A stretch of 64,000 bases of DNA, taken from the NCBI RefSeq assembly GCF_017114985.1, contig NZ_JABXKP010000064.1, forward strand, positions 216,859 to 280,858. Reading direction: 5' to 3'. This document shows positions 53,593 to 60,705 of this stretch, one piece after another; within the stretch, counting starts at the first letter, position 1; every line of letters begins with the position of its first letter. The DNA is from Nostoc sp. JL33. GTDB lineage: Bacteria > Cyanobacteriota > Cyanobacteriia > Cyanobacteriales > Nostocaceae. The notes beneath the pieces were generated by a model. It had not been told where the DNA came from. It saw nothing but the letters and a program-made list of their open reading frames with translations, and did no database searches. The position numbers and the translations under genes are program-made.

Positions 53593-53733
53593 TTCAACGC
53601 TTTCTAATTTCTCAGAAATTTTTGCTTTTTGGAATTTCCTAATAATTTTTTTATTTTTTCTCTCTCATTGCTCAGATAGTGAAATCAGTAACTTGCGATA
53701 AAATTATGCTTAATGGCTATCTGAACGTGAACC

Positions 53734-54456
53734 ATGACTGAGCAATTTGAAAAACGTCTTGAATGGTGTCTAGTTGCAAATGTGATTTCGGAGCAACCGT
53801 TTGGTGAAAACCATGAAATCCAGTATGGGACAAAGCATTTCAGTCCAAACACAAAGGTTTACTGTTCTGCTCAAATTTGGGGTGATGGTTACGATAAAAT
53901 AGTTGTTGTAGGTCGTCATCGTGGCTCATCCAAATTAGTCAAAATGATTATCCATGAGAAGCGACTAACTAATTGGCGGGCACAATATGTCTATTTACCA
54001 AAGCTAAAAGGATCGTTTTATATGCGGCCTTGGAGATCAAAAGAACAGGTAGAAGGATTCGCTAAGAGTATATACCAGTGGCGAGAAGCAAAAAATGCGA
54101 GTAAGAAAGGCTTTGAAAAATTCCATCCCAATGAAGTTTTGATTTATGCTCTTATACTTGATAGAGTTGCTGATGTGCAACAAGCAATTGAGCGAGGAGC
54201 AGATGTTAACCACTTAAGTCATGATAGACTTACACCTCTAACACTTGCTTTGAGTCGAGGCTCCTATTCACCCTTAACTCGCTCGTATTCACCCTTAACT
54301 CAGTTTCTCTTAGAGAAAGGTGCTGATCTTAAAACCATTAGCTATGAGTTTATTGAAAATGTCACCCAAAATCCATCGCTGTATCCTGAACCTGTATTCA
54401 GGTTAGTTGAGCAAGCAATTGATGAACTATTTCCACACTCTCAAAAGTTTGATTAA
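53734..54456 (+). CDS. Ankyrin-repeat protein with an unknown N-terminal domain
   Basis: 240 residues. Residues about 1-115 form a domain I do not recognise (LVANVISEQPFGENHEIQYGTKHFSPNTKVYCSAQIWGDGYDKIVVVGRHRGSSKLVKMIIH, a beta-rich fold). The C-terminal half has two or three ankyrin-like units (DVQQAIERGADVNHLSHDRLTPLTLALSRG, TQFLLEKGADL). A 21-bp tandem duplication (54262-54303) adds one extra SYSPLTR/Q unit inside an ankyrin loop. It is cytosolic, and such proteins bind other proteins. Confidence 0.7.
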   Translation: MTEQFEKRLEWCLVANVISEQPFGENHEIQYGTKHFSPNTKVYCSAQIWGDGYDKIVVVGRHRGSSKLVKMIIHEKRLTNWRAQYVYLPKLKGSFYMRPWRSKEQVEGFAKSIYQWREAKNASKKGFEKFHPNEVLIYALILDRVADVQQAIERGADVNHLSHDRLTPLTLALSRGSYSPLTRSYSPLTQFLLEKGADLKTISYEFIENVTQNPSLYPEPVFRLVEQAIDELFPHSQKFD

Positions 54457-54549
54457 CGTTTTTTTATTGTTGTAGTCTCGGCGTTGTGGCGATAATGTTA
54501 ACACAGGGTTATCGATGCCCAGTTTGTAATTTCAACTGTTGAACTGCCT

Positions 54550-54843
54550 TCAGGCATTAGGATTTTTACCCGATTGGGGGCGTTGTTGCCGACGCTGTTC
54601 CCAGCGCCAGAGGAAGACCATTAGGGCAACGATCGCTACTTGGAGAGCTAAACTAGGCAAAGCGCTCTCAACATCCCGTCCGGCAAGCACTTGGAAGAAA
54701 AAGACGAATGCACCGAGTGAGCCAGAAGCACCGAAAGCGATATAGATAAATTGTCGTAAACCGCGATAAGGAGCAGCTATTTCTGCTTTGAGGCTGGCGT
54801 ATTGTTCAGGATTAAGCCGATTTTTGGGATTTTGATCCACCAT
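54550..54843 (-). CDS. DUF3493 family membrane protein
   Basis: 97 residues. PEQYASLKAEIAAPYRGLRQFIYIAFGASGSLGAFVFFFQVLAGRDVESALPSLALQVAIVALMVFLWRWEQRRQ has the two membrane helices and the KAE..APYRGLR..IY..F..SG signature of DUF3493. In plants the related LPA3 protein helps photosystem II assembly, so a thylakoid role is possible but unproven here. It is divergent from the tRNA gene. Confidence 0.82.
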   Translation of the reverse strand: MVDQNPKNRLNPEQYASLKAEIAAPYRGLRQFIYIAFGASGSLGAFVFFFQVLAGRDVESALPSLALQVAIVALMVFLWRWEQRRQQRPQSGKNPNA

Positions 54844-54876
54844 GATTAAATCATGTTATACTTACAGATTGTGTAC

Positions 54877-54949
54877 GCCGATGTGGCTCAGTTGGTAGAG
54901 CAGCTGATTCGTAATCAGCAGGCCGTGGGTTCGAGTCCCATCATCGGCT
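54877..54949 (+). tRNA. tRNA-Thr(CGU)
   Basis: The 73-nt cloverleaf has acceptor arms GCCGATG and CATCGGC (7 perfect pairs), discriminator T, D arm GCTCAGTTGGTAGAGC, anticodon arm CTGATTCGTAATCAG (anticodon CGT) and T arm GTGGGTTCGAGTCCCAT. CCA is not encoded. A TATACT box lies at about 54857. It is also the likely anchor of the transposon end 43 bp downstream. Confidence 0.95.
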
Positions 54950-54992
54950 TTGGTAAAAGCATTACTCAATAGTCAAGTTTGACATAAATCAA

Positions 54993-55110
54993 TGTACAGT
55001 GACTAATTATCTGTCGTCGGTGACACATTGATATCGTTGTGACAAATTATTCTCATCAAACCTAATAATTCGCTTCCGTATGTATTGGTGACAATTTATT
55101 GTCATCTTTC
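54993..55110 (+). mobile_element. Type V-K CAST-like (Tn7-like) transposon left end, orphan
   Basis: The sequence starts with TGTACAGTGAC and has four spaced TnsB-type repeats: GTGACTAATTATCTGTCGTC (54999), GTGACACATTGATATCGTTG (55020), GTGACAAATTATTCTCATC (about 55040) and GTGACAATTTATTGTCATC (about 55089). The order, spacing and bases match closely what I remember of the ShCAST left end, where the first 48 bases are nearly identical. It lies 43 bp after the tRNA gene, with a GTN PAM candidate at 54929-54931, 61 bp before the insertion point. No tnsB, tnsC, tniQ, cas12k, CRISPR or right end follows, so the element appears decayed or cut. Confidence 0.7.
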
Positions 55111-55570
55111 TGGAAAGCAACAATTTATATATGGAGCTTAGATAGATTTAAACCCCTATTATGGGACTACTATTTGATTTTTGAAAAGATACGTAGGGGA
55201 GCCAGTCGCGTGGGCGGGTTTCCCGACTTGAGCGTTAGCAACGCCGGAGCGTCACTGGCGTTGTTTTATCGGCGAGAGTTCGGCACCAAATCCTTACGAA
55301 TGGTGCGTTACGGATTTCATCCTAACGCAGCCTATTGGCGTGGCAAGGCTAAAATGTTGCAAAAAAATTGTAGGTTGGGGAGCCACTGCGTTGCGCGGGT
55401 TCCCCGCGTTGTAGCAAGTGGCGTTGGAGGCTTTGCGTAACCCAACATCCTGATATGTGTTGGGTTGCGCTCCGCTCCACCCAACCTACATCTAATGCAC
55501 AATTTTTTTGCTTGCCACGCCACTACAGTACTGATTTAACACCCCTACTCCGATTTTCAAGTCAGGTGGA
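55111..55570. repeat. Nested inverted-repeat elements downstream of the transposon end
   Basis: 55200-55262 is a GC-rich palindromic repeat (AGCCAGTCGCG ... GTCACTGGC). 55337-55521 is bounded by GGCGTGGCAAG / CTTGCCACGCC, and inside it 55361-55509 is a copy of the GTAGGTTGGG...CCCAACCTAC element, itself interrupted by a roughly 44-bp insertion (55380-55423, GAGCCACTGCG ... AAGTGGCG). No protein coding is convincing. Confidence 0.65.
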
Positions 55571-56008
55571 TTATTGCAGCAATGGAGTTGTGCCATTACC
55601 GTTACTTGACGCATTCGCAATTACAGCTTGAGTAGGTTGAGTAGTAAGAACCGCTATAAGTGGAGTAACTTTTGAACTAGATTGTTTATTTCGTTTTCGA
55701 TTAGAGCCGCCAGCCTTGGAATACTCTATACTGTTTCTGCCGTAGACAGTTGCAACTCCACTTAGCATTCGTTCAGATATTTCGGAGAGAGCTTTATCCA
55801 TCTGGGTTACTGTTTTACGCGATTCTTCCAGATTGGAAACCAGCGTATTATTAGCTTCTAGCACAGCACGGGTAGTGTTGATTAAGTGAGTGTAAGCTTC
55901 AATGGTTAACCCATGTCCTAAATCCAGATTTTCATCAATAGATTTAAGCAAGGCGAGACGAAGTTGGGCTTTGTCAATAGCAGCAGAACCACGAGTTTTT
56001 AAAGACAT
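55571..56008 (-). CDS. Coiled-coil protein of unknown function
   Basis: 145 residues. The N-terminal three quarters are helical (IDKAQLRLALLKSIDENLDLGHGLTIEAYTHLINTTRAVLEANNTLVSNLEESRKTVTQMDKALSEISERMLSGVATVYGRNSIEYSKAGGSNRKRNK), with heptad-like spacing. The tail is low-complexity (TTQPTQAVIANASSNGNGTTPLLQ). It resembles a group of small Nostoc proteins I have seen without a name. No signal peptide or membrane helix is present. It is the first gene after the transposon end. Confidence 0.6.
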   Translation of the reverse strand: MSLKTRGSAAIDKAQLRLALLKSIDENLDLGHGLTIEAYTHLINTTRAVLEANNTLVSNLEESRKTVTQMDKALSEISERMLSGVATVYGRNSIEYSKAGGSNRKRNKQSSSKVTPLIAVLTTQPTQAVIANASSNGNGTTPLLQ

Positions 56009-56196
56009 AACACATCATTTTTTAATAATTACTTTTTCAATATAGTGGAGTATCATTTTGCCTGAGATGGGTAGTTTTGTGGATTTATTTCATTAAAAGT
56101 TAAACGAAATAATTACGAGTTTGCCTGTGTTTTTACTCATTTTTCATATCGATTTGTTGTTTGAGAATAAGTACAATCAGCAACAGTAATCACAAA

Positions 56197-56445
56197 ATCA
56201 ATAAATGCGATCGCCGAAATAGCAATTGCGAACCCCGAAATAGCAATTGCCTACCCCGAAATAACAATTGCCTACCCCGAAATAGCAATTGCGTACCCCG
56301 AAATAGCAATTGCGTACCCCGAAATAACAATTGCGTACCCCGAAATAACAATTGCGTACCCCGAAATAACAAATGCGAACTCCGAAATAGCAATTGCGTA
56401 CCCCGAAATAACAATTGCGAACCCCGAAATAACAAATGCGTTGGC
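56197..56445. repeat. 21-bp tandem repeat array (10 full units)
   Basis: Units of AATAGCAATTGCGTACCCCGA follow each other with period 21 from 56218 to 56427, with small variants (AATAACAATTGCCTACCCCGA and others), plus degenerate ends on both sides. The left end grades into GCGATCGCCGA. There are no spacers, so it is not a CRISPR. Both strands stay open in frame (a NNNCVPR heptad on plus, a LLFRGTQ heptad on minus) only because 21 is a multiple of three. Confidence 0.8.
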
Positions 56446-56470
56446 GTAGCCCAACCCAGGCATCGCCAAA
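56428..56470. repeat. 43-bp direct repeat, left copy (brackets a TA module)
   Basis: It starts AATAACAAATGCGTTGGCG and matches 57344-57386 with 3 mismatches out of 43. The two copies bracket the DUF433/DUF5615 gene pair. Confidence 0.75.
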
Positions 56471-56526
56471 ATCACAAACGATAAATTGAAACTGCTACGG
56501 GGCGATCGCTTAGAATAAAGCAAGTA

Positions 56527-56955
56527 ATGAAAAGTCAATTCATTGAGCTTCAGCAAATGCCTTCCTACTTGGTCAATTTACCTGTTCAACTACAGCAAGA
56601 GATAGAGCAATGGGCAACTAGCCAAGGAATTTCCCTCGATCAATTTATTTTGTGGGCAGTAGCAGAAAAAGTTGCCTTCCTTCGCCATCAACTGAACGAC
56701 CCCTCCTTTCCCTTGATTAGCTATCGTATTGGAAGCAGTGGCCAAAAAATTCCCGTTGTTAGTGGTACAGGAATTCGAGTGCAAACTCTAGCGATTGCTG
56801 CTCATCAGTGGGGCTGGTCTTGCGAGCAAATTGTCCAACAGTATGGTATTACTGAAGCTCAGATCAATGACGCACTGGGTTTTTACACTGCCCATCGTAC
56901 CGAGATTGATGAAGCGATCGCTACAGAACAAGCAATTGAAACTGCTGGTGTCTAA
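56527..56955 (+). CDS. DUF433 family antitoxin
   Basis: 142 residues. The last 75 are the DUF433 domain (ISYRIGSSGQKIPVVSGTGIRVQTLAIAAHQWGWSCEQIVQQYGITEAQINDALGFYTAHRTEIDEAI), a winged-HTH-like fold typical of VapB45-type antitoxins. The first 60 residues (SYLVNLPVQLQQEIEQWATSQGISLDQFILWAVAEK) form an RHH-like N-terminal part. The DUF5615 toxin gene overlaps its end by 8 bp. It probably represses its own operon. Confidence 0.85.
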   Translation: MKSQFIELQQMPSYLVNLPVQLQQEIEQWATSQGISLDQFILWAVAEKVAFLRHQLNDPSFPLISYRIGSSGQKIPVVSGTGIRVQTLAIAAHQWGWSCEQIVQQYGITEAQINDALGFYTAHRTEIDEAIATEQAIETAGV

Positions 56956-57301
56956 ACTCCTGCTGCATTTAGATGCAGACACCTCCATTAAAGCGTTGCA
57001 TACGGCTCTAGTTGCTCGTGGTCATGATGTGACTCGCACTCCCAATGAATGGATGCCAGAAGATGCTAGCGATGAAATGCAATTGTTGAAAGCCACAGAT
57101 AACGGACGGTGTATTTTTACCTTCAACATCAAAGATTTCTTGTCCTTGGTTATTCAGTATCCGCAGCATAGAGGCATTATTCTAGCGGCACAAAATAGTT
57201 GGAATTTGTCTGACCTCATTCAAGCATTGGATCGCTTGCTATCAGAAACTCAAGCAGAAGACTGGCCTGGGCAAATATGTTGGTTAAATCAATGGCGATG
57301 A
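56948..57301 (+). CDS. DUF5615 PIN-like toxin
   Basis: 117 residues from GTG at 56948 (SKLLLHLDADTSIKALHTALVARGHDVTRTPNEWM), overlapping the antitoxin stop. The DUF5615 hallmarks are the first acid in LHLDADTS, D.M.LLKATDNGRCIFTFNIKDFLSL, and the C-terminal IILAAQNSW. It is a Mut7-C/PIN-like ribonuclease fold; the partner is the DUF433 protein, as in VapBC45-type systems. The active-site acids are present, so the toxin looks intact. Confidence 0.85.
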   Translation: MSKLLLHLDADTSIKALHTALVARGHDVTRTPNEWMPEDASDEMQLLKATDNGRCIFTFNIKDFLSLVIQYPQHRGIILAAQNSWNLSDLIQALDRLLSETQAEDWPGQICWLNQWR

Positions 57302-57343
57302 GAATAGCGTATCAATTGAGAAACAGAACTTTGCGATCGCCAA

Positions 57344-57386
57344 AATAACAAATGCGTTAGCGTAGCCCAATCCAGGCATCCCCAAA
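57344..57386. repeat. 43-bp direct repeat, right copy
   Basis: AATAACAAATGCGTTAGCG ... is the partner of 56428-56470. A third, diverged piece (ATGCGATCGCTAAAATCACAAATGC) lies at about 57406. The intervening DNA to 57476 is made of fragments of the same motif. Confidence 0.75.
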
Positions 57387-57476
57387 TCTATAATTGCAAA
57401 CACAAAATGCGATCGCTAAAATCACAAATGCATTGGCGTAGCCCGCACTATTTTGTAGGATTGATATCTGCGGCGA

Positions 57477-57821
57477 TTACTCTATTAATTGAATTAGATA
57501 TTGACTAAGATTATGTAATAGTTTTTTATGCCTTTCTGTTGATATTGTGCCAATTGAGCCAATTATACTGTTACGAGTAATGACAGATAAAAAACTTAAT
57601 CTAATAACAGATTGACGAACTAACCCACTGAATTTAAAATCATCATCATTAGGTGAAATGATTTCGTCAAAGTTAGGAATATATTGTTTTAATTGTGTAC
57701 TAATCCCACATATCAAAAAGTCTTGATATTTTGGCATTTCTCTCAAAATCAGCGTAGGACGGTTTTTTATTTCTCCATTTGCTTGAGGAATAGGAGTTAG
57801 TATGATGTTACCTTCTTTCAT
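57477..57821 (-). CDS. PemK/MazF-like type II toxin
   Basis: 114 residues. GNIILTPIPQANGEIKNRPTLILREMPKYQDFLICGISTQ and SGLVRQSVIRLSFLSVITRNSIIGSIGTIS follow the MazF/PemK barrel (RP.L.L, the ICGISTQ strand and the SVIR..FL strand). It overlaps the stop of its antitoxin gene by 14 bp, so translation is coupled. It should be a sequence-specific endoribonuclease. Confidence 0.82.
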   Translation of the reverse strand: MKEGNIILTPIPQANGEIKNRPTLILREMPKYQDFLICGISTQLKQYIPNFDEIISPNDDDFKFSGLVRQSVIRLSFLSVITRNSIIGSIGTISTERHKKLLHNLSQYLIQLIE

Positions 57822-58077
57822 AATTAGGGTTATATTCTTTAATTGATTCTATGGCATATTCTGGTTCATCTTCTGCATAACATTGATTTAAGTTATTTAA
57901 AGAGAAGGATTGCCAATTTTCTCTTTCTTCTGTATTGGTTTCTAAAACGGTTACATCTTCGACTTGTGGAAGTGTTGAAGATTTAGTGATTAAATATTCG
58001 GCATAATGTAAAAGTTCAATTTTCAGGGAACTGGGCAAATTTTCTATGATTTTCCATAGGGCTGTTTCGGTACTCAT
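57808..58077 (-). CDS. DUF2281-type antitoxin
   Basis: 89 residues. TALWKIIENLPSSLKIELLHYAEYLITKSS is the helical DUF2281 start (IEKLPP.L..EV.DY..FL), and the disordered rest (LNQCYAEDEPEYAIESIKEYNPNYERR) is the toxin-binding tail. It forms a TA pair with the PemK-like toxin behind it. Confidence 0.8.
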   Translation of the reverse strand: MSTETALWKIIENLPSSLKIELLHYAEYLITKSSTLPQVEDVTVLETNTEERENWQSFSLNNLNQCYAEDEPEYAIESIKEYNPNYERR

Positions 58078-58326
58078 AATTACTCCTTTTGGAATTTAGA
58101 AGGATTAATATTACTTATGATTTTGATTGTAAAGTACAAGATCGGCAATCGCACTATTTTATAGAACCCATTTGATATCTTTTCTAGACATAGGAGGGTT
58201 GCCAGAAGGCTGTTTTAAACAACCTAGTAACCATAGGGCGGGAAATCATAGAGTAATTGCTGCAAAAGTATGAAATCTAGCTTTACACAAGACTTATAGA
58301 CGGAAGAATAGATCCCAAATGGGTTC

Positions 58327-58883
58327 TATACTGCGGCTTTAACTGTCACAACCAGGGAAGCTTTGCCTCAATATTGGGCAACCACGCAAAATAATCTCGC
58401 AAATGCCTACATGGAGAGAATCAAAGGAGACAAGGCAGAGAATATCGAAAATGCCATCGCTGCTTATACTGCGGCTTTAACTGTCACAACCAGGGAAGCT
58501 TTGCCTCAATATTGGGCAACCACGCAAAATAATCTCGCAAATGCCTACATGGAGAGAATCAAAGGAGACAAGGCAGAGAATATCGAAAATGCCATCGCTG
58601 CTTATACTGCGGCTTTAACTGTCACAACCAGGGAAGCTTTGCCTCAATATTGGGCAACCACGCAAAATAATCTCGCAAATGCCTACATGGAGAGAATCAA
58701 AGGAGACAAGGCAGAGAATATCGAAAAAGCGATCGCTGCTTCTACTGCTGCTTTAATTGTCTACACCCCTTCAGCTTTTCCCCAACAATGGGCATTAAAG
58801 CAAAATAATCTCGCAAATGCCTACAGGGAGAGAATCAAAGGAGACAGGGCAGAGAACATCGAAAATGCGATCGCTCATTCCAG
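58327..58883 (+). pseudogene. TPR-repeat gene fragment (CHAT-type partner region), truncated at both ends
   Basis: The frame is open after a TAG at 58309. It encodes four 46-residue units (YTAALTVTTREALPQYWATTQNNLANAYMERIKGDKAENIENAIAA), starting at 58327, 58465, 58603 and 58741. The first three units are almost identical in DNA (period 138 bp). Such WA.TQNNL..AY..RI.GD.AENIE.AI repeats occur in large cyanobacterial TPR-CHAT proteins. No ATG precedes unit 1, and after unit 4 the frame runs into sequence that belongs to the antisense of an M42 gene tail. It is a dead fragment with recently expanded repeats. Confidence 0.75.
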
Positions 58884-58956
58884 TCAAAGCCTCGAACTAT
58901 CACTCAAACTCAGTTTCGCAGAAAGATTTTAACAAATCAATACAGTTAGCGATCGC
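58884..58956. repeat. 73-bp direct repeat, left copy (duplicate of M42 gene 3' end)
   Basis: It starts TCAAAGCCTCGAACTATCAC and matches 59609-59681 with 4 mismatches in 73. On the minus strand it encodes AIANCIDLLKSFCETEFE plus stop, the tail of the M42 peptidase. Confidence 0.8.
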
Positions 58957-59035
58957 CTTCATCGCTAGAGATAACCAAAAACTATAATGAATGCATAAAG
59001 CAACCAATACAGGCAAGGTTAGGAGAATCTAAATA

Positions 59036-59245
59036 ATGCAGACTGATAGTATTTCAGAGCAAAGACTACTTGAAAAAATCCGCCAGCTACCTCCCGAAAA
59101 AGTTTTGCTAGTTGAAGATTTTATTGATTCTCTGAATCTGCAAAATACAGACCATAGCCTTACCTTTGCAGCAGCAAAACTTTCTGAACCAGTTCTGCTC
59201 AAAATCTGGGATAACCCTGACGATGCAGAATATGACAAACTATGA
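59036..59245 (+). CDS. DUF2281-type antitoxin
   Basis: 69 residues. QRLLEKIRQLPPEKVLLVEDFIDSL is the helical antitoxin start, similar to the DUF2281 group. The tail is acidic (LSEPVLLKIWDNPDDAEYDKL; ending DNPEDA.Y is common in antitoxins paired with MazF-type toxins). The toxin gene overlaps by 14 bp. Confidence 0.8.
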   Translation: MQTDSISEQRLLEKIRQLPPEKVLLVEDFIDSLNLQNTDHSLTFAAAKLSEPVLLKIWDNPDDAEYDKL

Positions 59246-59570
59246 ATTTGGTGATGTTATTTTAGTGCCGTTTCCCTTTACTGACCAAACTACTACTAAA
59301 AAACGTCCAGCAGTGGTTGTGAGTTCTAATAGCTATCAACGTGAGCGTTCGGATTTAATATTGATAGCCATCACCAGTCAAGCAAATCCAGCAACTTCCT
59401 TTGGTGAAATCACAATTACTGCATGGCGAGTAGCTGGTCTTCTCAAACCTTCAATTATCAAACCAGTTTTGACTACCATAGATAAAGGGCTAGTGATTAA
59501 AAAGTTAGGACGACTTGAGGAGCCAGACCTTCAGACTTTGCAAAACCTTTTTCTGACTATTTTGGGTTGA
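59232..59570 (+). CDS. MazF/PemK-like type II toxin
   Basis: 112 residues from ATG 59232 (MTNYEFGDVILVPFPFTDQTTTKKRPAVVVSS). The MazF signature is complete: GDV.LVPFPFTD, KKRPAVVVSS..Y, LILIAITSQ, and the C-terminal helix. A longer in-frame start at 59166 would overlap the antitoxin too far. It is an mRNA interferase by family. The pair is bracketed by 73-bp direct repeats. Confidence 0.88.
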   Translation: MTNYEFGDVILVPFPFTDQTTTKKRPAVVVSSNSYQRERSDLILIAITSQANPATSFGEITITAWRVAGLLKPSIIKPVLTTIDKGLVIKKLGRLEEPDLQTLQNLFLTILG

Positions 59571-59608
59571 TATGCGTAGTTTACCGCCGTAGGCATCGCT
59601 CCTTCAAA

Positions 59609-59681
59609 TCAAAGCCTCTAAATATCACTCAAACTCAGTTTCGCAGAAAGCTTTTAACAAATCGATACAGTTAGCGATCGC
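59609..59681. repeat. 73-bp direct repeat, right copy (in M42 gene 3' end)
   Basis: It contains the last 18 codons and stop of the intact M42 gene and 16 bp of downstream DNA. See the left copy at 58884-58956. Ordinary intergenic repeat (TAGTTTACCGCCGTAGGCATCGC) precedes it at about 59577. Confidence 0.8.
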
Positions 59682-60668
59682 TCCTAAATGAGCAATTTCA
59701 TATCCATGTGTATTTTGGGTAGGAAATGCCAAACAAGCAGCACGCCCAACATGACCAAATTTCATCGCAATTGAAGCATCACTACCAAAGCTACTCAAAG
59801 TTGTTAACTGTACTGGCATATCGAGTTGCTTGGCACTATGGCGCAGTTGCCCATTTAGCCCCTCATCATATATCCCATAAGCATCTTGAGATAAAAGTAC
59901 AGGACTTTCCCCATCTTTAACAGGATATTCCTCAGATAATGGACAAATTTCTAAAGCAATCAAGGCATCCAAACGCTGATTTTGGGTGAAAAATAGCGCC
60001 CCAATTGCTCCCACTTCTTCTTTTGCTGATGCCACTAAATAAACATCAACAACTGGCTGTTTCACGTTTTCAGCCAAAGCTAGCAAAATTGCAACAGAGG
60101 CTTTGTTATCCAAAGTGTAACCAGCAATATGATCCTTTAACCGAATTGGACGCTTCCGATGCTTGCCGATTACCATTCTAGTTCCAGGTCGAATGCCAGC
60201 TGCTTCTAATTCGGCAGATGTAAGCTTCGTTTCAATCCAGGCATTTTCCCACTTCACAGTAGTATCTTCCTGCTGCACTTTCTGGGGCGATTCATGGGAA
60301 ACATGGCGGGAACCAAAGCTGAGAATACCATTAATCGTTTCGTTGTCTCCCAGTAAATCTACAACGCCTTCGCCGTAAACCCACGGGAAAGAACCGCCGA
60401 GTTTGCTGACTTTGACACGACCTTCATCACCGATATTCTTGACAATTGCGCCAATTTCGTCTTTGTGTGCGGTGATAGCGATCGCTCGGTCTGGATTTTT
60501 CCCTGGAATTTTCGCAATAATATTATCGGCGCGATCGCACCAGACTTCCACACCTAGCGCCGCAAATCGTTGCATCAACAACTGGTTAATCTCGGCTTCT
60601 GCACCACTAGGAGAATGGTGCATGACTAATTCTTCAATAATTTGAAATAAGCGATCGTAATCCCACAT
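59625..60668 (-). CDS. M42 family glutamyl aminopeptidase-like metallopeptidase
   Basis: 347 residues from the ATG at 60668 (MWDYDRLFQIIEELVMHHSPSG); a TTG eight codons earlier is less likely. The metal ligands lie in ITAHKDEIGAIV (His-x-Asp), HIAGYTLDNKASVAI (bridging Asp), YLVASAKEEVGAIGALFF (Glu-Glu pair), and the C-terminal NTHGYEIAHLGAI (His). It acts as a cytosolic oligomeric aminopeptidase with two zinc or cobalt ions. Its last 18 codons are duplicated 725 bp downstream. Confidence 0.88.
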   Translation of the reverse strand: MWDYDRLFQIIEELVMHHSPSGAEAEINQLLMQRFAALGVEVWCDRADNIIAKIPGKNPDRAIAITAHKDEIGAIVKNIGDEGRVKVSKLGGSFPWVYGEGVVDLLGDNETINGILSFGSRHVSHESPQKVQQEDTTVKWENAWIETKLTSAELEAAGIRPGTRMVIGKHRKRPIRLKDHIAGYTLDNKASVAILLALAENVKQPVVDVYLVASAKEEVGAIGALFFTQNQRLDALIALEICPLSEEYPVKDGESPVLLSQDAYGIYDEGLNGQLRHSAKQLDMPVQLTTLSSFGSDASIAMKFGHVGRAACLAFPTQNTHGYEIAHLGAIANCIDLLKAFCETEFE

Positions 60669-60705
60669 CAATACAGTTAGCTCAGTTTTCAACTGTTATA
60701 TGAGA

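Noticed and set aside
55099..55440. Plus-strand frame after the CAST-like left end, as a tnsB remnant
   Set aside because: The translation resembles no transposase and runs through dispersed palindromes.
56197..56445. CRISPR array
   Set aside because: Units follow each other directly with no unique spacers, and no cas genes are near.
56161..56484. Open frame on the plus strand coding NNNCVPR heptads, and its minus-strand counterpart LLFRGTQ
   Set aside because: Both follow from the 21-bp tandem repeat; no ribosome-binding site, and both strands are equally open.
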